From a virus: a DNA stretch of 29,797 nucleotides. Both the position numbers and the translations under genes were made by a program. This document shows, piece by piece, positions 5,944 to 13,876 of this stretch (position 1 is the stretch's first letter; the number at the start of each line of letters is the position of its first letter). The notes beneath the pieces were generated by a model. That model made no database searches. It was not told the origin of the DNA and saw nothing but the letters and a program-made list of their open reading frames with translations. Location of the stretch: positions 1 to 29,797 of IMG/VR virus record IMGVR_UViG_3300025896_000136; one strand, 5' to 3'.

Positions 5944-7496
5944 TGGGTTTTAAAAAAACTTCTGCACAAACTACCGCCAATAAATCGGCCAGAGCTGCAA
6001 TTGCCACTACCACAAATATTGTAACAATTGCACCTGCCAGTGTAACATCTGTTGCGCCGAGCATAGACGGACAAACGAGTTTGAGTATAGGTGGAAGTGG
6101 TCCGAGCGCACCGACCATAACCAATGTGCAAGTTGCCAATTCTACATTTGTAGTAATTCCAGCAACAGCTGTTGACGTTACCGGTGGGTATATTACAATT
6201 ACAGGAACAGGATTTGAATCAAATTCTTCTGTCTATATCAATAGCATATTGGTGACAAGTGTATATGTAAGTAGTACAAAAGTTAATGCAACAATACCAG
6301 AAACATCAGCTGGAGCTTACAATGTATTTTTATTCAATTCAACGGGTGTTGGAACAATTTACAATAATTATCTATTAGTTTCTCCATCTCCAACTTGGTC
6401 ACAGACAACTACCTATGCATCATTGTCACTCACAATATCTCAACAATTGAGTGCTACCGGCGATGCACCAATTTCTTATTCAGTAAAACCAGGCACTTCT
6501 TTGCCAACAGGGTTGAGTATAAGTAGTTCGGGATTAATTACAGGTACAGTGCCATCAATAAATACTTACACATTCACAATTCGTGCAACTGATGCACAAT
6601 ACCAAACAACCGATCAACTAATAACTTTGATTGCGACCGCACAAGTAACAATTGATTATTTGGTAGTTGCTGGTGGCGGAGGTGGTGGTAATGATGTGGG
6701 TGGAGGTGGTGGCGCTGGCGGTGTAATATATCAATCTGGTTTGAATGTTACTGCTGGTTTGCCATATACGATAACAGTTGGTGCTGGAGGATCAGGCGCC
6801 GGTGGTGGTGTCGCAGGATCTGTTGGTGCCAATTCAGTTTTATCTGGGCCATCAATAACCACAAAAACAGCAATAGGTGGCGGCGGTGGGGGCAGTTGGT
6901 CCGCAATATCCGGTACCACCGGAGGATCAGGTGGTGGCACAGCCTCCAACTTAACCAATACTGTTCCAGGAACAGCAGGGCAAGGTTATTCGGGCGGCCA
7001 AGGTGGTGGCGGCGGTTCGGGTAATGGGTATGCTGGAGCCTCTGGTGGTGGCGGCGCAGGCGGCGCCGGCGGAAATGGCCAAGACGCTATCACGGGTGCA
7101 GCATCAACAACAGTCGGCAATGGCGGCATAGGATTAGCAGATGGTGCCGTAGGAAATCTATTAACTTCGGCAACCGCAGGACAATTAGTAAGTACTACCA
7201 GGTACATTGCAGGTGGCGGTGGGTATTCATCAGATAATGGCACCAATTATGGTGCAGGTGGTAATGGTGGTGGCGCTGCAGGTAACGGCGTAGCAGGAAC
7301 ACCTAACACAGGCGGTGGCGGTGGCGGCGGCGGATCATTAAATGGTGGCCTTGGTGGCAACGGCGGCTCGGGTATTGTTATCATCAGATATGCATCAACA
7401 GAATCCGCAGCTAATACTACAGGATCACCTACAGTTACAGTCACCGGCGGTTATAGAACATATAAATTTACCGGCACCGGTACTATCACATTTTAA
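5943..7496 (+). CDS. Glycine-rich adhesin with IPT/TIG and putative-Ig domains
   Basis: This 517-residue protein has three visible parts. Residues ~57-147 look like an IPT/TIG immunoglobulin fold (PTITNV, then GGYITITGTGFESNSSVYING-like text and SSTKVNATIPE). Residues ~155-232 match a putative-Ig repeat (LPTGLSISSSGLITGTVPS, then YTFTIRATDA). Residues ~238-488 are extremely glycine-rich (DYLVVAGGGGGGNDVGGGGG, PYTITVGAGGSGAGGG, several G-rich runs), ending IVIIRYAS and YRTYKFTGTGTITF. Glycine-rich domains of this type occur in phage receptor-binding tips. In some T4-like adhesins they pack as polyglycine-II helices. The gene is GC-rich locally and unlike its neighbours in base composition. It is likely a receptor-binding adhesin of the fibre or baseplate. 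Confidence 0.78.
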   Translation: MGFKKTSAQTTANKSARAAIATTTNIVTIAPASVTSVAPSIDGQTSLSIGGSGPSAPTITNVQVANSTFVVIPATAVDVTGGYITITGTGFESNSSVYINSILVTSVYVSSTKVNATIPETSAGAYNVFLFNSTGVGTIYNNYLLVSPSPTWSQTTTYASLSLTISQQLSATGDAPISYSVKPGTSLPTGLSISSSGLITGTVPSINTYTFTIRATDAQYQTTDQLITLIATAQVTIDYLVVAGGGGGGNDVGGGGGAGGVIYQSGLNVTAGLPYTITVGAGGSGAGGGVAGSVGANSVLSGPSITTKTAIGGGGGGSWSAISGTTGGSGGGTASNLTNTVPGTAGQGYSGGQGGGGGSGNGYAGASGGGGAGGAGGNGQDAITGAASTTVGNGGIGLADGAVGNLLTSATAGQLVSTTRYIAGGGGYSSDNGTNYGAGGNGGGAAGNGVAGTPNTGGGGGGGGSLNGGLGGNGGSGIVIIRYASTESAANTTGSPTVTVTGGYRTYKFTGTGTITF

Positions 7497-7505
7497 GAAT
7501 ATACA

Positions 7506-7814
7506 ATGGCACATTTTGCAAAATTAGACGAAAATAATATTGTACTGGAAGTTGTAGTGGTTAACAATGATGTATTGTTGGATAATAATGGTATTGAACA
7601 AGAAACCAATGGAATAAACTTTTTGACACAAATTTATGGCCACGCCAATTGGAAACAGACCTCATACAATTCAATCTTCCGAAAAAATTATGCAGACATT
7701 GGTTCCAAATATGATTCAGATAAAAATGCTTTTATTTCGACTCAACCAATGTATCCGGTTTGGACATTGAATGAAGAAACTTACGAATGGGAATTGCCCG
7801 ATATTAAAAAATAA
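7506..7814 (+). CDS. Conserved 102 aa phage protein (MAHFAKLDENN family)
   Basis: This protein begins MAHFAKLDENNIVLEVVVVNND and has a central G-x-x-NWKQTSYNSIFRKNYADIGSKYD segment, then FISTQPMYPVWTLNEETYEWELP. I recognise this as a small conserved protein found in many aquatic myoviruses, often near tail fibre genes. Its function is uncharacterised. The aromatic C-terminal half (W-x-L-N-x-x-x-x-x-W) and the location fit a virion component or fibre-assembly accessory. It follows the adhesin after 9 bases, suggesting one transcript. Confidence 0.6.
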   Translation: MAHFAKLDENNIVLEVVVVNNDVLLDNNGIEQETNGINFLTQIYGHANWKQTSYNSIFRKNYADIGSKYDSDKNAFISTQPMYPVWTLNEETYEWELPDIKK

Positions 7815-7845
7815 AATGATTATACTCATATTATTATATTGTATG

Positions 7846-7853
7846 TATAAATT
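7846..7853 (+). promoter_or_regulatory. Likely late promoter box TATAAATT
   Basis: TATAAATT matches 7 of 8 bases of the T4 late consensus and lies in a 77-base gap, 46 bases before the ATG at 7892. A second, weaker box AGTAAATA sits at 7866-7873, so the effective box is uncertain. Confidence 0.5.
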
Positions 7854-7891
7854 ACACAATATATAAGTAAATAATAAACAAGGTAAAGACA

Positions 7892-8635
7892 ATGGCATTT
7901 CCGGTATCACCACTCAATGGTGCAACAACAATAGTAAACGGTATAACATACACATATAGTTCAGCAACCAATGCATGGACTAGAACCATTTCGTCTATAA
8001 TTAATACTGCGGCTTTCACTCAAGCAAACTCTGCTTACACTCAAGCAAATGCAGCTTATAACAAAGCAAATTCAACCACCGGTTTAACATATACAGCAAA
8101 TACGAATCCGCCGGCGATGGCAAACAAAGGCGATCAATGGTATGACACAACTACAGATATTTTATATGAATATTTAACCGATGGCACTTCAAATGTTTGG
8201 TTGGATATCACATCATCAACAATAAGTTCGAATGCAGTTTCTGGTGGTGGCAGTTCGGTTGCAAATACCAAAATATATTCTTACTCAGGAACAACAACAA
8301 ATTCAATTGAAACCGAAATATTTGTTAATGGCACTGCAAACAATAGAATGGTTCTCAATTCAAACACAACAATATTATACAACATTGATATTGTTGCTAG
8401 ACGAACAGATGTACAAGGTACTAATGCGGGGTATAATATAAAAGGCGTTATAAGTAAAAATATAAATACCGCAGCTGATGTTGGATTAATATATGAAATT
8501 GTTATTGCAAGAGACAATTCTTTTTATAATTTTGATGCAAGAGCAAATAATGGAACATTGTGTTTATATGCTAATGGTGTAAATGCGCATAGCATCACTT
8601 GGAATGCAATTTTAACAACCGTAGAGGTGAACTAA
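7892..8635 (+). CDS. Short fibre protein: FPxSP-type head, heptads, cap, receptor-type C-terminus
   Basis: This 247-residue protein starts with an FPxSP module (MAFPVSPLNGATTIVNGITY, ending NAWTR) shared with genes at 10575 and 12652. A four-heptad alanine stalk follows, then the cap TYTANTNPPAMANKGDQWY...DILYEYLTDGTSNVW, nearly identical to that of the fibre at 4414. The last ~120 residues (SIETEIFVNGT, YNIDIVARRTD, GYNIKGVISKN, VGLIYEIVIARDN, ANGVNAHSITWNAILTTVEV) form a beta-rich C-terminal domain of a type common at the ends of aquatic phage fibres. It appears to be a chimera of modules used elsewhere in this locus. An AAGG-type site precedes ATG. Confidence 0.72.
   Translation: MAFPVSPLNGATTIVNGITYTYSSATNAWTRTISSIINTAAFTQANSAYTQANAAYNKANSTTGLTYTANTNPPAMANKGDQWYDTTTDILYEYLTDGTSNVWLDITSSTISSNAVSGGGSSVANTKIYSYSGTTTNSIETEIFVNGTANNRMVLNSNTTILYNIDIVARRTDVQGTNAGYNIKGVISKNINTAADVGLIYEIVIARDNSFYNFDARANNGTLCLYANGVNAHSITWNAILTTVEVN
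8018..8103 (+). repeat. 86 bp perfect direct repeat, copy 2 (copy 1 at 5341-5426)
   Basis: It is identical to 5341-5426, in the same orientation and reading frame, and covers the stalk end and cap entry of this shorter fibre. See copy 1 for the consequences of exchange. Confidence 0.9.
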
Positions 8636-8637
8636 TA

Positions 8638-9135
8638 ATGGCTACTAGAAAACGCGGCATATTAATTGACAACACATTCAGTAAAATGTTTTCAAATATT
8701 GAGGCAACAACCAATGCAACAGCTGCACAATTAATTGCTGGAGGAAAAGTAAGTACAACAGCAATAATAATTAAACCTCCGGGTTTAGCCATACAGGTTG
8801 TTAAATCAATACAAGGAAAGTATTTTGGAAATCCAGGAATAATCACCGGTGCAACATATACATTCAATGCAGCAGGAACATCAACGGCATTAAAAGCTGC
8901 TTCTTTGCCAAAAAGTAAACCTGTGTTAGTTACTTTACGAAAAGTATCATCTGCTGGCGAAATAACTATTATTAATCAATATAGTCTGCTGGCAGGCGTC
9001 GCAACGGGTTCTATAAATACAGGAACTGTACAAATTGCAGTAGGTGATACATTTTTTTGGGATGTTAACCAAGTTGGCACCACGCAACCCGGACAAGGCC
9101 TATCTATAATAATGAATTATTACACAGGGTATTAA
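8638..9135 (+). CDS. 165 aa beta-rich virion protein
   Basis: The start is placed at the ATG at 8638, because GAGGTG (8624-8629) lies 8 bases upstream and the previous stop ends at 8635. An in-frame ATG at 8599 would lie inside the previous gene. The protein begins MATRKRGILIDNTFSKMFSNI and ends with VAVGDTFFWDVNQVG-like text (QIAVGDTFFWDVNQ, GQGLSIIMNYYTGY). It has an Ala/Thr-rich middle and regular strand patterns, consistent with a small jelly-roll-like structural domain. No catalytic motif is visible. It is followed by a 63 aa gene after one base. Confidence 0.6.
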   Translation: MATRKRGILIDNTFSKMFSNIEATTNATAAQLIAGGKVSTTAIIIKPPGLAIQVVKSIQGKYFGNPGIITGATYTFNAAGTSTALKAASLPKSKPVLVTLRKVSSAGEITIINQYSLLAGVATGSINTGTVQIAVGDTFFWDVNQVGTTQPGQGLSIIMNYYTGY

Positions 9136-9136
9136 A

Positions 9137-9328
9137 ATGTCAAACGAATATGTAAAAAGTAAATTAGGTGATGGTGCATGCATTTTTGAAGGCACAGTAG
9201 ATGAATTGGAACAATTCATGCAATCTTGCGGAATAAGTTTCAGTTATATGGTTGCTAATTATGGAACAGTATATTTTGTTACTCAAGGTGAATTGCCAGT
9301 AGATGCAAGAATTAGGGAGATGACATAA
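9137..9328 (+). CDS. 63 aa hypothetical protein
   Basis: This small protein begins MSNEYVKSKLGDGACIFEGT and continues DELEQFMQSCGISFSYMV, ending ELPVDARIREMT. It contains two cysteines and mixes helix and strand, unlike the Thr/Ser/Gly-rich structural proteins around it. It starts one base after the previous stop and shares one base with the next start (taATG), so it is translated as part of a tight four-gene set (8638-10565). I do not recognise a family. A fibre-assembly accessory is possible but unproven. Confidence 0.5.
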   Translation: MSNEYVKSKLGDGACIFEGTVDELEQFMQSCGISFSYMVANYGTVYFVTQGELPVDARIREMT

Positions 9329-10407
9329 TGTATGCAAAATTGATTGTTGGTGGAACAGTATATACACATTTCGCATATATGCGGGATATTGTTAAATTGG
9401 TGACAAGTGAAACACCAACTTTAAATGATGTTTCTGCATTTAGCAATACATCATCTGTATTGGTTGATGCAACTCCAGCTGGATGGACACTGGTGGGATC
9501 GACAAATGTAAATGATAGAATAACTATTCCGCCGAGCAGAACAACTTTGCCGGCAGTAGCATCAAATACCAATTTGATAATTTCTGCACCATGTATTGAT
9601 GAAGTTTTACCTTCAAAATATGCAGTATTCAGCACTGCTGGTGGAACATTAAACAGTATTGCGTTTACTTTGGCTGCGGCGTCCAATGCAACCAACGCAG
9701 GTGTAACCACAAACGAAAGCACACGGCTTGTAGATAATGCCAATCCATACACAAGTCACAATAGACATCTATATGCAAATACTGGTTCTGTTTTTCATGT
9801 ATTTTCCAATCCAAGACACATTACTGTAGTTGTTGAAAATAAAGGATTGATGGGTGTTTGGGAAGCTTCAGCGACAGATTTAAATTATTTTTACAATACT
9901 GCACCGCAAATTAATTACAGTCATCCATATACAACAGATACACAAAAGTTATATTATTCTACCGGTATTATAGCAGGACAACCGCTGAGCACAGGAACGA
10001 TATCGATTGCAACAGGAACATCTGTTAGTGGAAATCATTCACATTCAGTCGTTAAGATAACAGATCCAAATACGGCTAATGTATATTCTTCTATAGACTT
10101 AACTGATAGTTATTATGATGGCACAAATGCTCCATACCCAAGAAGAAATATAGGTAGTATGCTTATTAATGTGTCAAATAAATTTAATAATACACTTAAT
10201 CAATCTGGACAATTACGATATCTTATTTCTCCAATATATTTTTCTGTAGATCAATATGGTTATGCTACACAATTTGTGTCTGGTATTTCTCCAATATATT
10301 TTGCGAAGAATGGAATTGGACTGAGTGGTGATACGGTAACGATTAATAATAATCAATACTATTATATTGATTGTGGCAATTATGGACTAATGGTTGCGGG
10401 GTCATAA
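9328..10407 (+). CDS. 359 aa putative virion structural protein
   Basis: This protein begins MYAKLIVGGTVYTHFAYMRDIVKLVTSE. A long Thr/Ser/Asn-rich body follows, containing VLVDATPAGWTLVGSTN, HNRHLYANTGSVFHVFSNPRH, HSHSVVKITDPN, and a repeated S-P-I-Y-F element (ISPIYFSVDQYG at ~297, ISPIYFAKNGIG at ~321). It ends YYIDCGNYGLMVAGS. Composition fits an extended beta virion protein. The opening W-T-L-V-G-S segment resembles the ends of phage structural proteins that wrap DNA-independent tail parts. No enzyme motif is seen, and its exact role is not identified. Confidence 0.55.
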   Translation: MYAKLIVGGTVYTHFAYMRDIVKLVTSETPTLNDVSAFSNTSSVLVDATPAGWTLVGSTNVNDRITIPPSRTTLPAVASNTNLIISAPCIDEVLPSKYAVFSTAGGTLNSIAFTLAAASNATNAGVTTNESTRLVDNANPYTSHNRHLYANTGSVFHVFSNPRHITVVVENKGLMGVWEASATDLNYFYNTAPQINYSHPYTTDTQKLYYSTGIIAGQPLSTGTISIATGTSVSGNHSHSVVKITDPNTANVYSSIDLTDSYYDGTNAPYPRRNIGSMLINVSNKFNNTLNQSGQLRYLISPIYFSVDQYGYATQFVSGISPIYFAKNGIGLSGDTVTINNNQYYYIDCGNYGLMVAGS

Positions 10408-10409
10408 TT

Positions 10410-10565
10410 ATGGCAGAATTTGCAAATGGCATCACACTGATGGCCGGCACACAAGAAGATTTTAATTTATTGATGACAAAAAATATGTATGGGACAATTG
10501 ATCCATTAATGGATCCCACAGCTATTCGTCCAGAGTTATCATACTCGACCGATTCTACAGAATAA
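10410..10565 (+). CDS. 51 aa hypothetical protein
   Basis: The start is taken at ATG 10410, two bases after the previous stop. An ATG 39 bases upstream is inside the preceding gene. The protein (MAEFANGITLMAGTQEDFNL, later GTIDPLMDPTAIRPELS) is acidic and Met-rich with no recognised domain. It lies between a putative virion protein and a large S74-type fibre and is translated in series with them. It may be a small assembly factor. It could also be a virion peptide. Function unknown. Confidence 0.45.
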   Translation: MAEFANGITLMAGTQEDFNLLMTKNMYGTIDPLMDPTAIRPELSYSTDSTE

Positions 10566-10574
10566 GAGTTATTA

Positions 10575-12662
10575 ATGTCTTTTCCAAGCACACCAGCAAA
10601 TAATGAAACCACTATTGTAAATGGCATATCATACATTTACAATACCACAAAAAATTCGTGGACTCGCGTTCCGTCTACAATTATACAAACTGTTTATAAT
10701 CAGGCCAACACAGCAGCATCTGATGCCGCTGGTGCTTCTTTGTATGCCAATGGTGCTTTCGCTCGAGCAAATAATTCCATACGAGCAGACACCGGCGGAA
10801 CATCATTAGGCAATGTTGCTATATCGGTCACAGACAACACTAATGCAGCCCTGAGAATTACGCAGAACGGCGCTGGCAATGCGTTTGTTGTAGAGGATTC
10901 AGCAAGTCCTGATGCAACACCATTTGTTATCGATGCAATTGGCCAAGTTATTACCGGTTATACAACTGTTGTCCCAACTGTAAATTATGCTGGGAATGCA
11001 ATCACTCCAAATATGGAATTGCATGGCGGTTCAATGGCTCCCGGATCTATAGGAGCCTACGTTTGGAATGTAACAGGATCAAATGCTCCCAATCTTATTT
11101 TAAATAAAAGTGCATCAGGAACAACAGGAACACGAGGGGTTGTTGCAAGTGGCAATGCTCTTGGTGCAGTTTCTTTTAACGGTGATGATGGCACTTCATT
11201 TGTTGTTGGTGCGTCTATTACCGCTCTTGTGGACGGTATTCCATCAACCGGTTCTATGCCTGGACGTTTAATATTTAGCACAACCGCTAATGGTTCTTCA
11301 TCCACAACAGAACGAATGCGGATTGATAGTGCGGGCAACGTCGGCGTTGGAGTAACCCCTGCAATCAACTACACATTTCGAGTATCAAAAGCCGTAACTG
11401 GCGGAACCACAGCAGGAAACTTCTACGCATCCGGCGTAACGCAATCTGATGTAACTTCAGCAAATTATGGATTTTTGTCCCAATCAGGTACTGCGGCCAC
11501 TGCTTTTACATTGGCATCACAGTTCCACTTCAGAGCAATTCAAGGTACGTTTGGTGCAGGTTCTACCGTAACCAACCAGTATGGTTTTGCTGCGGATAAC
11601 GGATTAATTGGCGCAACTAACAACTTTGGATTTCATAGCGGACTTACAGCAAATACAGGACGTTACAACTTTTACGCTGCAGGTGACGCAGATAATTATT
11701 TTGCTGGCCAAATGGGCATTGGTGGTCTTCCATCAGGAACAAGTAGATTACAAGTATCAGGAAATACTAGCATCACAGGTAATCTAGTACTTTCTGGCAC
11801 AGGAAATGGTATTGTATTTGCTGACGGCACAAAAATGACAACTGCGGCCAGCGGTGGCGGCGGTGGCGCAGTATTGACATTCGCATCTACACCACCCGCA
11901 TCAGGTAATAATTCAGGTGATATATGGGTCGATAGTGGCGACGGAACATCATATACATATTATAATGATGGCGATTCATCACAATGGGTAGATTCATCTG
12001 TTCCTGGTTATGGTTTAGCAACATCAATTTCTGGTGGTTCAGCTGGTGCAATATTGTATCAATCGGCAACTAGCAATACTGCATTTGCTGCTGTTGGATC
12101 TGCTGGACAAATACTAACAGTAAATGGTAGTGCATCTCCTTCATGGATTGCACAAACAAGTTTAAGTATTGCAACAACACAGTTGACTGGTAACATTACT
12201 GGCACACAAATAAACACAACAGCTAATGTACAAATAGGCGCATTAGGTGTTGGTACACCATCTGGAAATACTGGTGAAATTCGAGCAACCAATAATATTA
12301 CTGCATATTATTCAGATAAAAGACTAAAAACCAACATTCGTTTGATTGATAATCCTATAGAAAAAATTAAAAAAATATCTGGTGTATATTATACTATGAA
12401 TGATGTTGCAAAAGAATTGGGTTATACCGACACATCAAGACAAGTTGGTGTCATTGCACAAGAACTTGAAGCTGTACTTCCTGAAGTTGTTACATTAGCA
12501 CCAATTGATACAATGGTTGATGAGAATGGAAATCTTGTATCAAAATCTGGACACAATTATAAAACTGTGTATTATGAAAAGATTATTCCTCTGTTGATCG
12601 AATCAATTAAAGAGCAGCAAAAGGATATTGAATATTTAAAAGGTATTATAAATGGCAATTAA
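10575..12662 (+). CDS. Large tail fibre with FPxSP head and S74 self-cleaving chaperone
   Basis: This 695-residue fibre opens with the FPxSP module (MSFPSTPANNETTIVNGISY, NSWTR) and a few alanine heptads (ANTAASD, AAGASLY, ANGAFAR). A fibre-shaft region follows (LHGGSMAPGS, FNGDDGTSFVVG, PGRLIFSTTANGSS, TERMRIDSAGNVGVGV), then a segment with repeated G-F-x-x-x-x-G motifs. A cap-like segment (PPASGNNSGDIWVDSGDG, YYNDGDSSQWVDS) comes next. The final ~115 residues are the S74 intramolecular chaperone: SDKRLKTNIR with Ser580 (codon 12312-12314), ISGVYYTMND, RQVGVIAQELE, LPEVV, and YYEKIIPLLIESIKEQQK. Self-cleavage before Ser580 is expected from the family. It overlaps the next gene by 11 bases. 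Confidence 0.88.
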   Translation: MSFPSTPANNETTIVNGISYIYNTTKNSWTRVPSTIIQTVYNQANTAASDAAGASLYANGAFARANNSIRADTGGTSLGNVAISVTDNTNAALRITQNGAGNAFVVEDSASPDATPFVIDAIGQVITGYTTVVPTVNYAGNAITPNMELHGGSMAPGSIGAYVWNVTGSNAPNLILNKSASGTTGTRGVVASGNALGAVSFNGDDGTSFVVGASITALVDGIPSTGSMPGRLIFSTTANGSSSTTERMRIDSAGNVGVGVTPAINYTFRVSKAVTGGTTAGNFYASGVTQSDVTSANYGFLSQSGTAATAFTLASQFHFRAIQGTFGAGSTVTNQYGFAADNGLIGATNNFGFHSGLTANTGRYNFYAAGDADNYFAGQMGIGGLPSGTSRLQVSGNTSITGNLVLSGTGNGIVFADGTKMTTAASGGGGGAVLTFASTPPASGNNSGDIWVDSGDGTSYTYYNDGDSSQWVDSSVPGYGLATSISGGSAGAILYQSATSNTAFAAVGSAGQILTVNGSASPSWIAQTSLSIATTQLTGNITGTQINTTANVQIGALGVGTPSGNTGEIRATNNITAYYSDKRLKTNIRLIDNPIEKIKKISGVYYTMNDVAKELGYTDTSRQVGVIAQELEAVLPEVVTLAPIDTMVDENGNLVSKSGHNYKTVYYEKIIPLLIESIKEQQKDIEYLKGIINGN

Positions 12663-13428
12663 TTTTCCAACAAGTCCTACAACTAATCAAATTTATACAT
12701 CCAATTCAAAATCTTGGATATTTACGGGTGTTGGTTGGAAAGGTTATGCAAACAATCCAACATTGGTAAATCCAACAATAATAGACGACACAACAACAAA
12801 TGCAAATAGATATTTAATATTCAGTTCTGTAACCAGTGGGAATGCATCTATATTAAATACTGATTCGACAGGATTGACGTTTAATCCAAATACTGGCCAG
12901 ATAAATGCAACAACTTTTTCGGGCACATCCAACAACTCTATATATTGGGGTGGCCGGCCTTTACCAACAGCAGGTGCAGTACCTGGTGCAAATGGCATTT
13001 CACGAGCGGATGCAAGTGGATATTCTTTTTTCAATTACATAAACAGTAATACATCTTCTGCTGAAAACCCAACAATTGGCAATGTTATTGTTACGAATAA
13101 TACAGATAATAACTATTACAGAAAATCAACACCAGCAAACTTATATACTGAATCTTGGTCGTCTTGGTATGCTGCACAAGTAGTCCATGGCCAATTAGGA
13201 TCATATGCATTTTTAGGTTATGCTGCAGCATCAGTTACAGCAATTACTGCCGGCACCAACCAAGCAGGTTCAGGATTAAGATTTTGGGGTTATCATGGCG
13301 CAGTCAATGCCGCAGTTGTAAGTACTGGTGCTGTAGGTGCAACACCATCAGGCACATGGAAACCAATGGGCACAGAAACATTAACAACATCATTAGTAAA
13401 ACATACTTTATGGGTAAGGGTAGCATAA
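12652..13428 (+). CDS. 258 aa fibre-like protein with FPxSP head
   Basis: It begins MAINFPTSPTTNQIYTSNSK followed by SWIFTGVGWKGYAN, a shortened form of the FPxSP module at 7892 and 10575. The body is Thr/Asn-rich (TTTNANRYLIFSSVTSGNAS, TGLTFNPNTGQINATTFSG) and ends in a Gly/Ala/Trp-rich part (GLRFWGYHGAVNAA, ATPSGTWKPMGTETL, TLWVRVA). The end resembles collar/adhesin tips with W-K-P-M-G. No S74 domain is present. Its ATG overlaps the end of the large fibre by 11 bases, so the two are probably coupled. It is likely a short fibre or a tip partner of the gene upstream. Confidence 0.62.
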   Translation: MAINFPTSPTTNQIYTSNSKSWIFTGVGWKGYANNPTLVNPTIIDDTTTNANRYLIFSSVTSGNASILNTDSTGLTFNPNTGQINATTFSGTSNNSIYWGGRPLPTAGAVPGANGISRADASGYSFFNYINSNTSSAENPTIGNVIVTNNTDNNYYRKSTPANLYTESWSSWYAAQVVHGQLGSYAFLGYAAASVTAITAGTNQAGSGLRFWGYHGAVNAAVVSTGAVGATPSGTWKPMGTETLTTSLVKHTLWVRVA

Positions 13429-13429
13429 T

Positions 13430-13837
13430 ATGATAGTAAAATTTGCAAAAGATCCTATTTGGTCGAGTACTGAAAAAGTTAGTATTAATTTGATTGTTCG
13501 TTTTGAGGGTGTCGATGAGGACTTTCCTTTTACAGCTACACCATGGGACACAATGGATTATGGCAGAGACATATACGAAAGAGCTCTTGCTGGAGAATTT
13601 GGTGTAGTTGCAGAATGGAAGGCACCATCACTCGAAGAAATGACTGCAATAAAGCGATATGAGAGAGATGTATTGTTACAAGAAATGGATGCATTGATAA
13701 GCAATCCTTTGCGATGGTCATCATATACTGAAGAATTTAAAGGACTATTAGGCACATATCGCCAAAATCTTCTTGATGTTCCTCAACAAACATACTTTCC
13801 TGACACTATTATCTGGCCAATAAAACCTTGGGCATGA
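13430..13837 (+). CDS. Tail-assembly-chaperone-like protein
   Basis: This 135-residue protein has a C-terminal half (residues ~77-133) reading YERDVLLQEMDAL, LRWSSYTEEFKGLLGTYRQN, LLDVPQQTYFPDTIIWPIKP. That is the R-D-x-L-L ... YRQ-x-L-x-D-x-P-x-Q ... FP-x-x-x-x-WP-x-KP pattern of small phage tail/fibre assembly chaperone domains. The N-terminal half is a short acidic beta unit (LIVRFEGVDEDFPFTATPWD). It sits at the end of the adhesion locus, one base after a fibre-like gene, which suits a chaperone that helps a fibre fold or trimerise. The specific client cannot be named. Confidence 0.68.
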   Translation: MIVKFAKDPIWSSTEKVSINLIVRFEGVDEDFPFTATPWDTMDYGRDIYERALAGEFGVVAEWKAPSLEEMTAIKRYERDVLLQEMDALISNPLRWSSYTEEFKGLLGTYRQNLLDVPQQTYFPDTIIWPIKPWA

Positions 13838-13839
13838 TT

Positions 13840-13847
13840 CATAAATA
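13840..13847 (+). promoter_or_regulatory. Late promoter box CATAAATA before gp13
   Basis: CATAAATA lies 29 bases upstream of gp13 and within 3 bases of the preceding stop. It is part of GATTCATAAATA (13836-13847), the same 12-mer found before gp18 at 18927-18938. This is a T4-type sigma-55 late box (TATAAATA) with one mismatch. Confidence 0.72.
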
Positions 13848-13876
13848 CCATTAATATACTCACATAGAAATATAAA

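Noticed and set aside
6731-7444. Three proline-rich open frames on the minus strand opposite the glycine-rich adhesin
   Set aside because: They are the reverse complement of GGN-rich codons, which reads as proline. They have no ribosome sites and oppose an intact forward gene.
8599-8637. Upstream ATG extension of the 165 aa gene
   Set aside because: It lies inside the preceding coding region. GAGGTG is correctly spaced only for the ATG at 8638.
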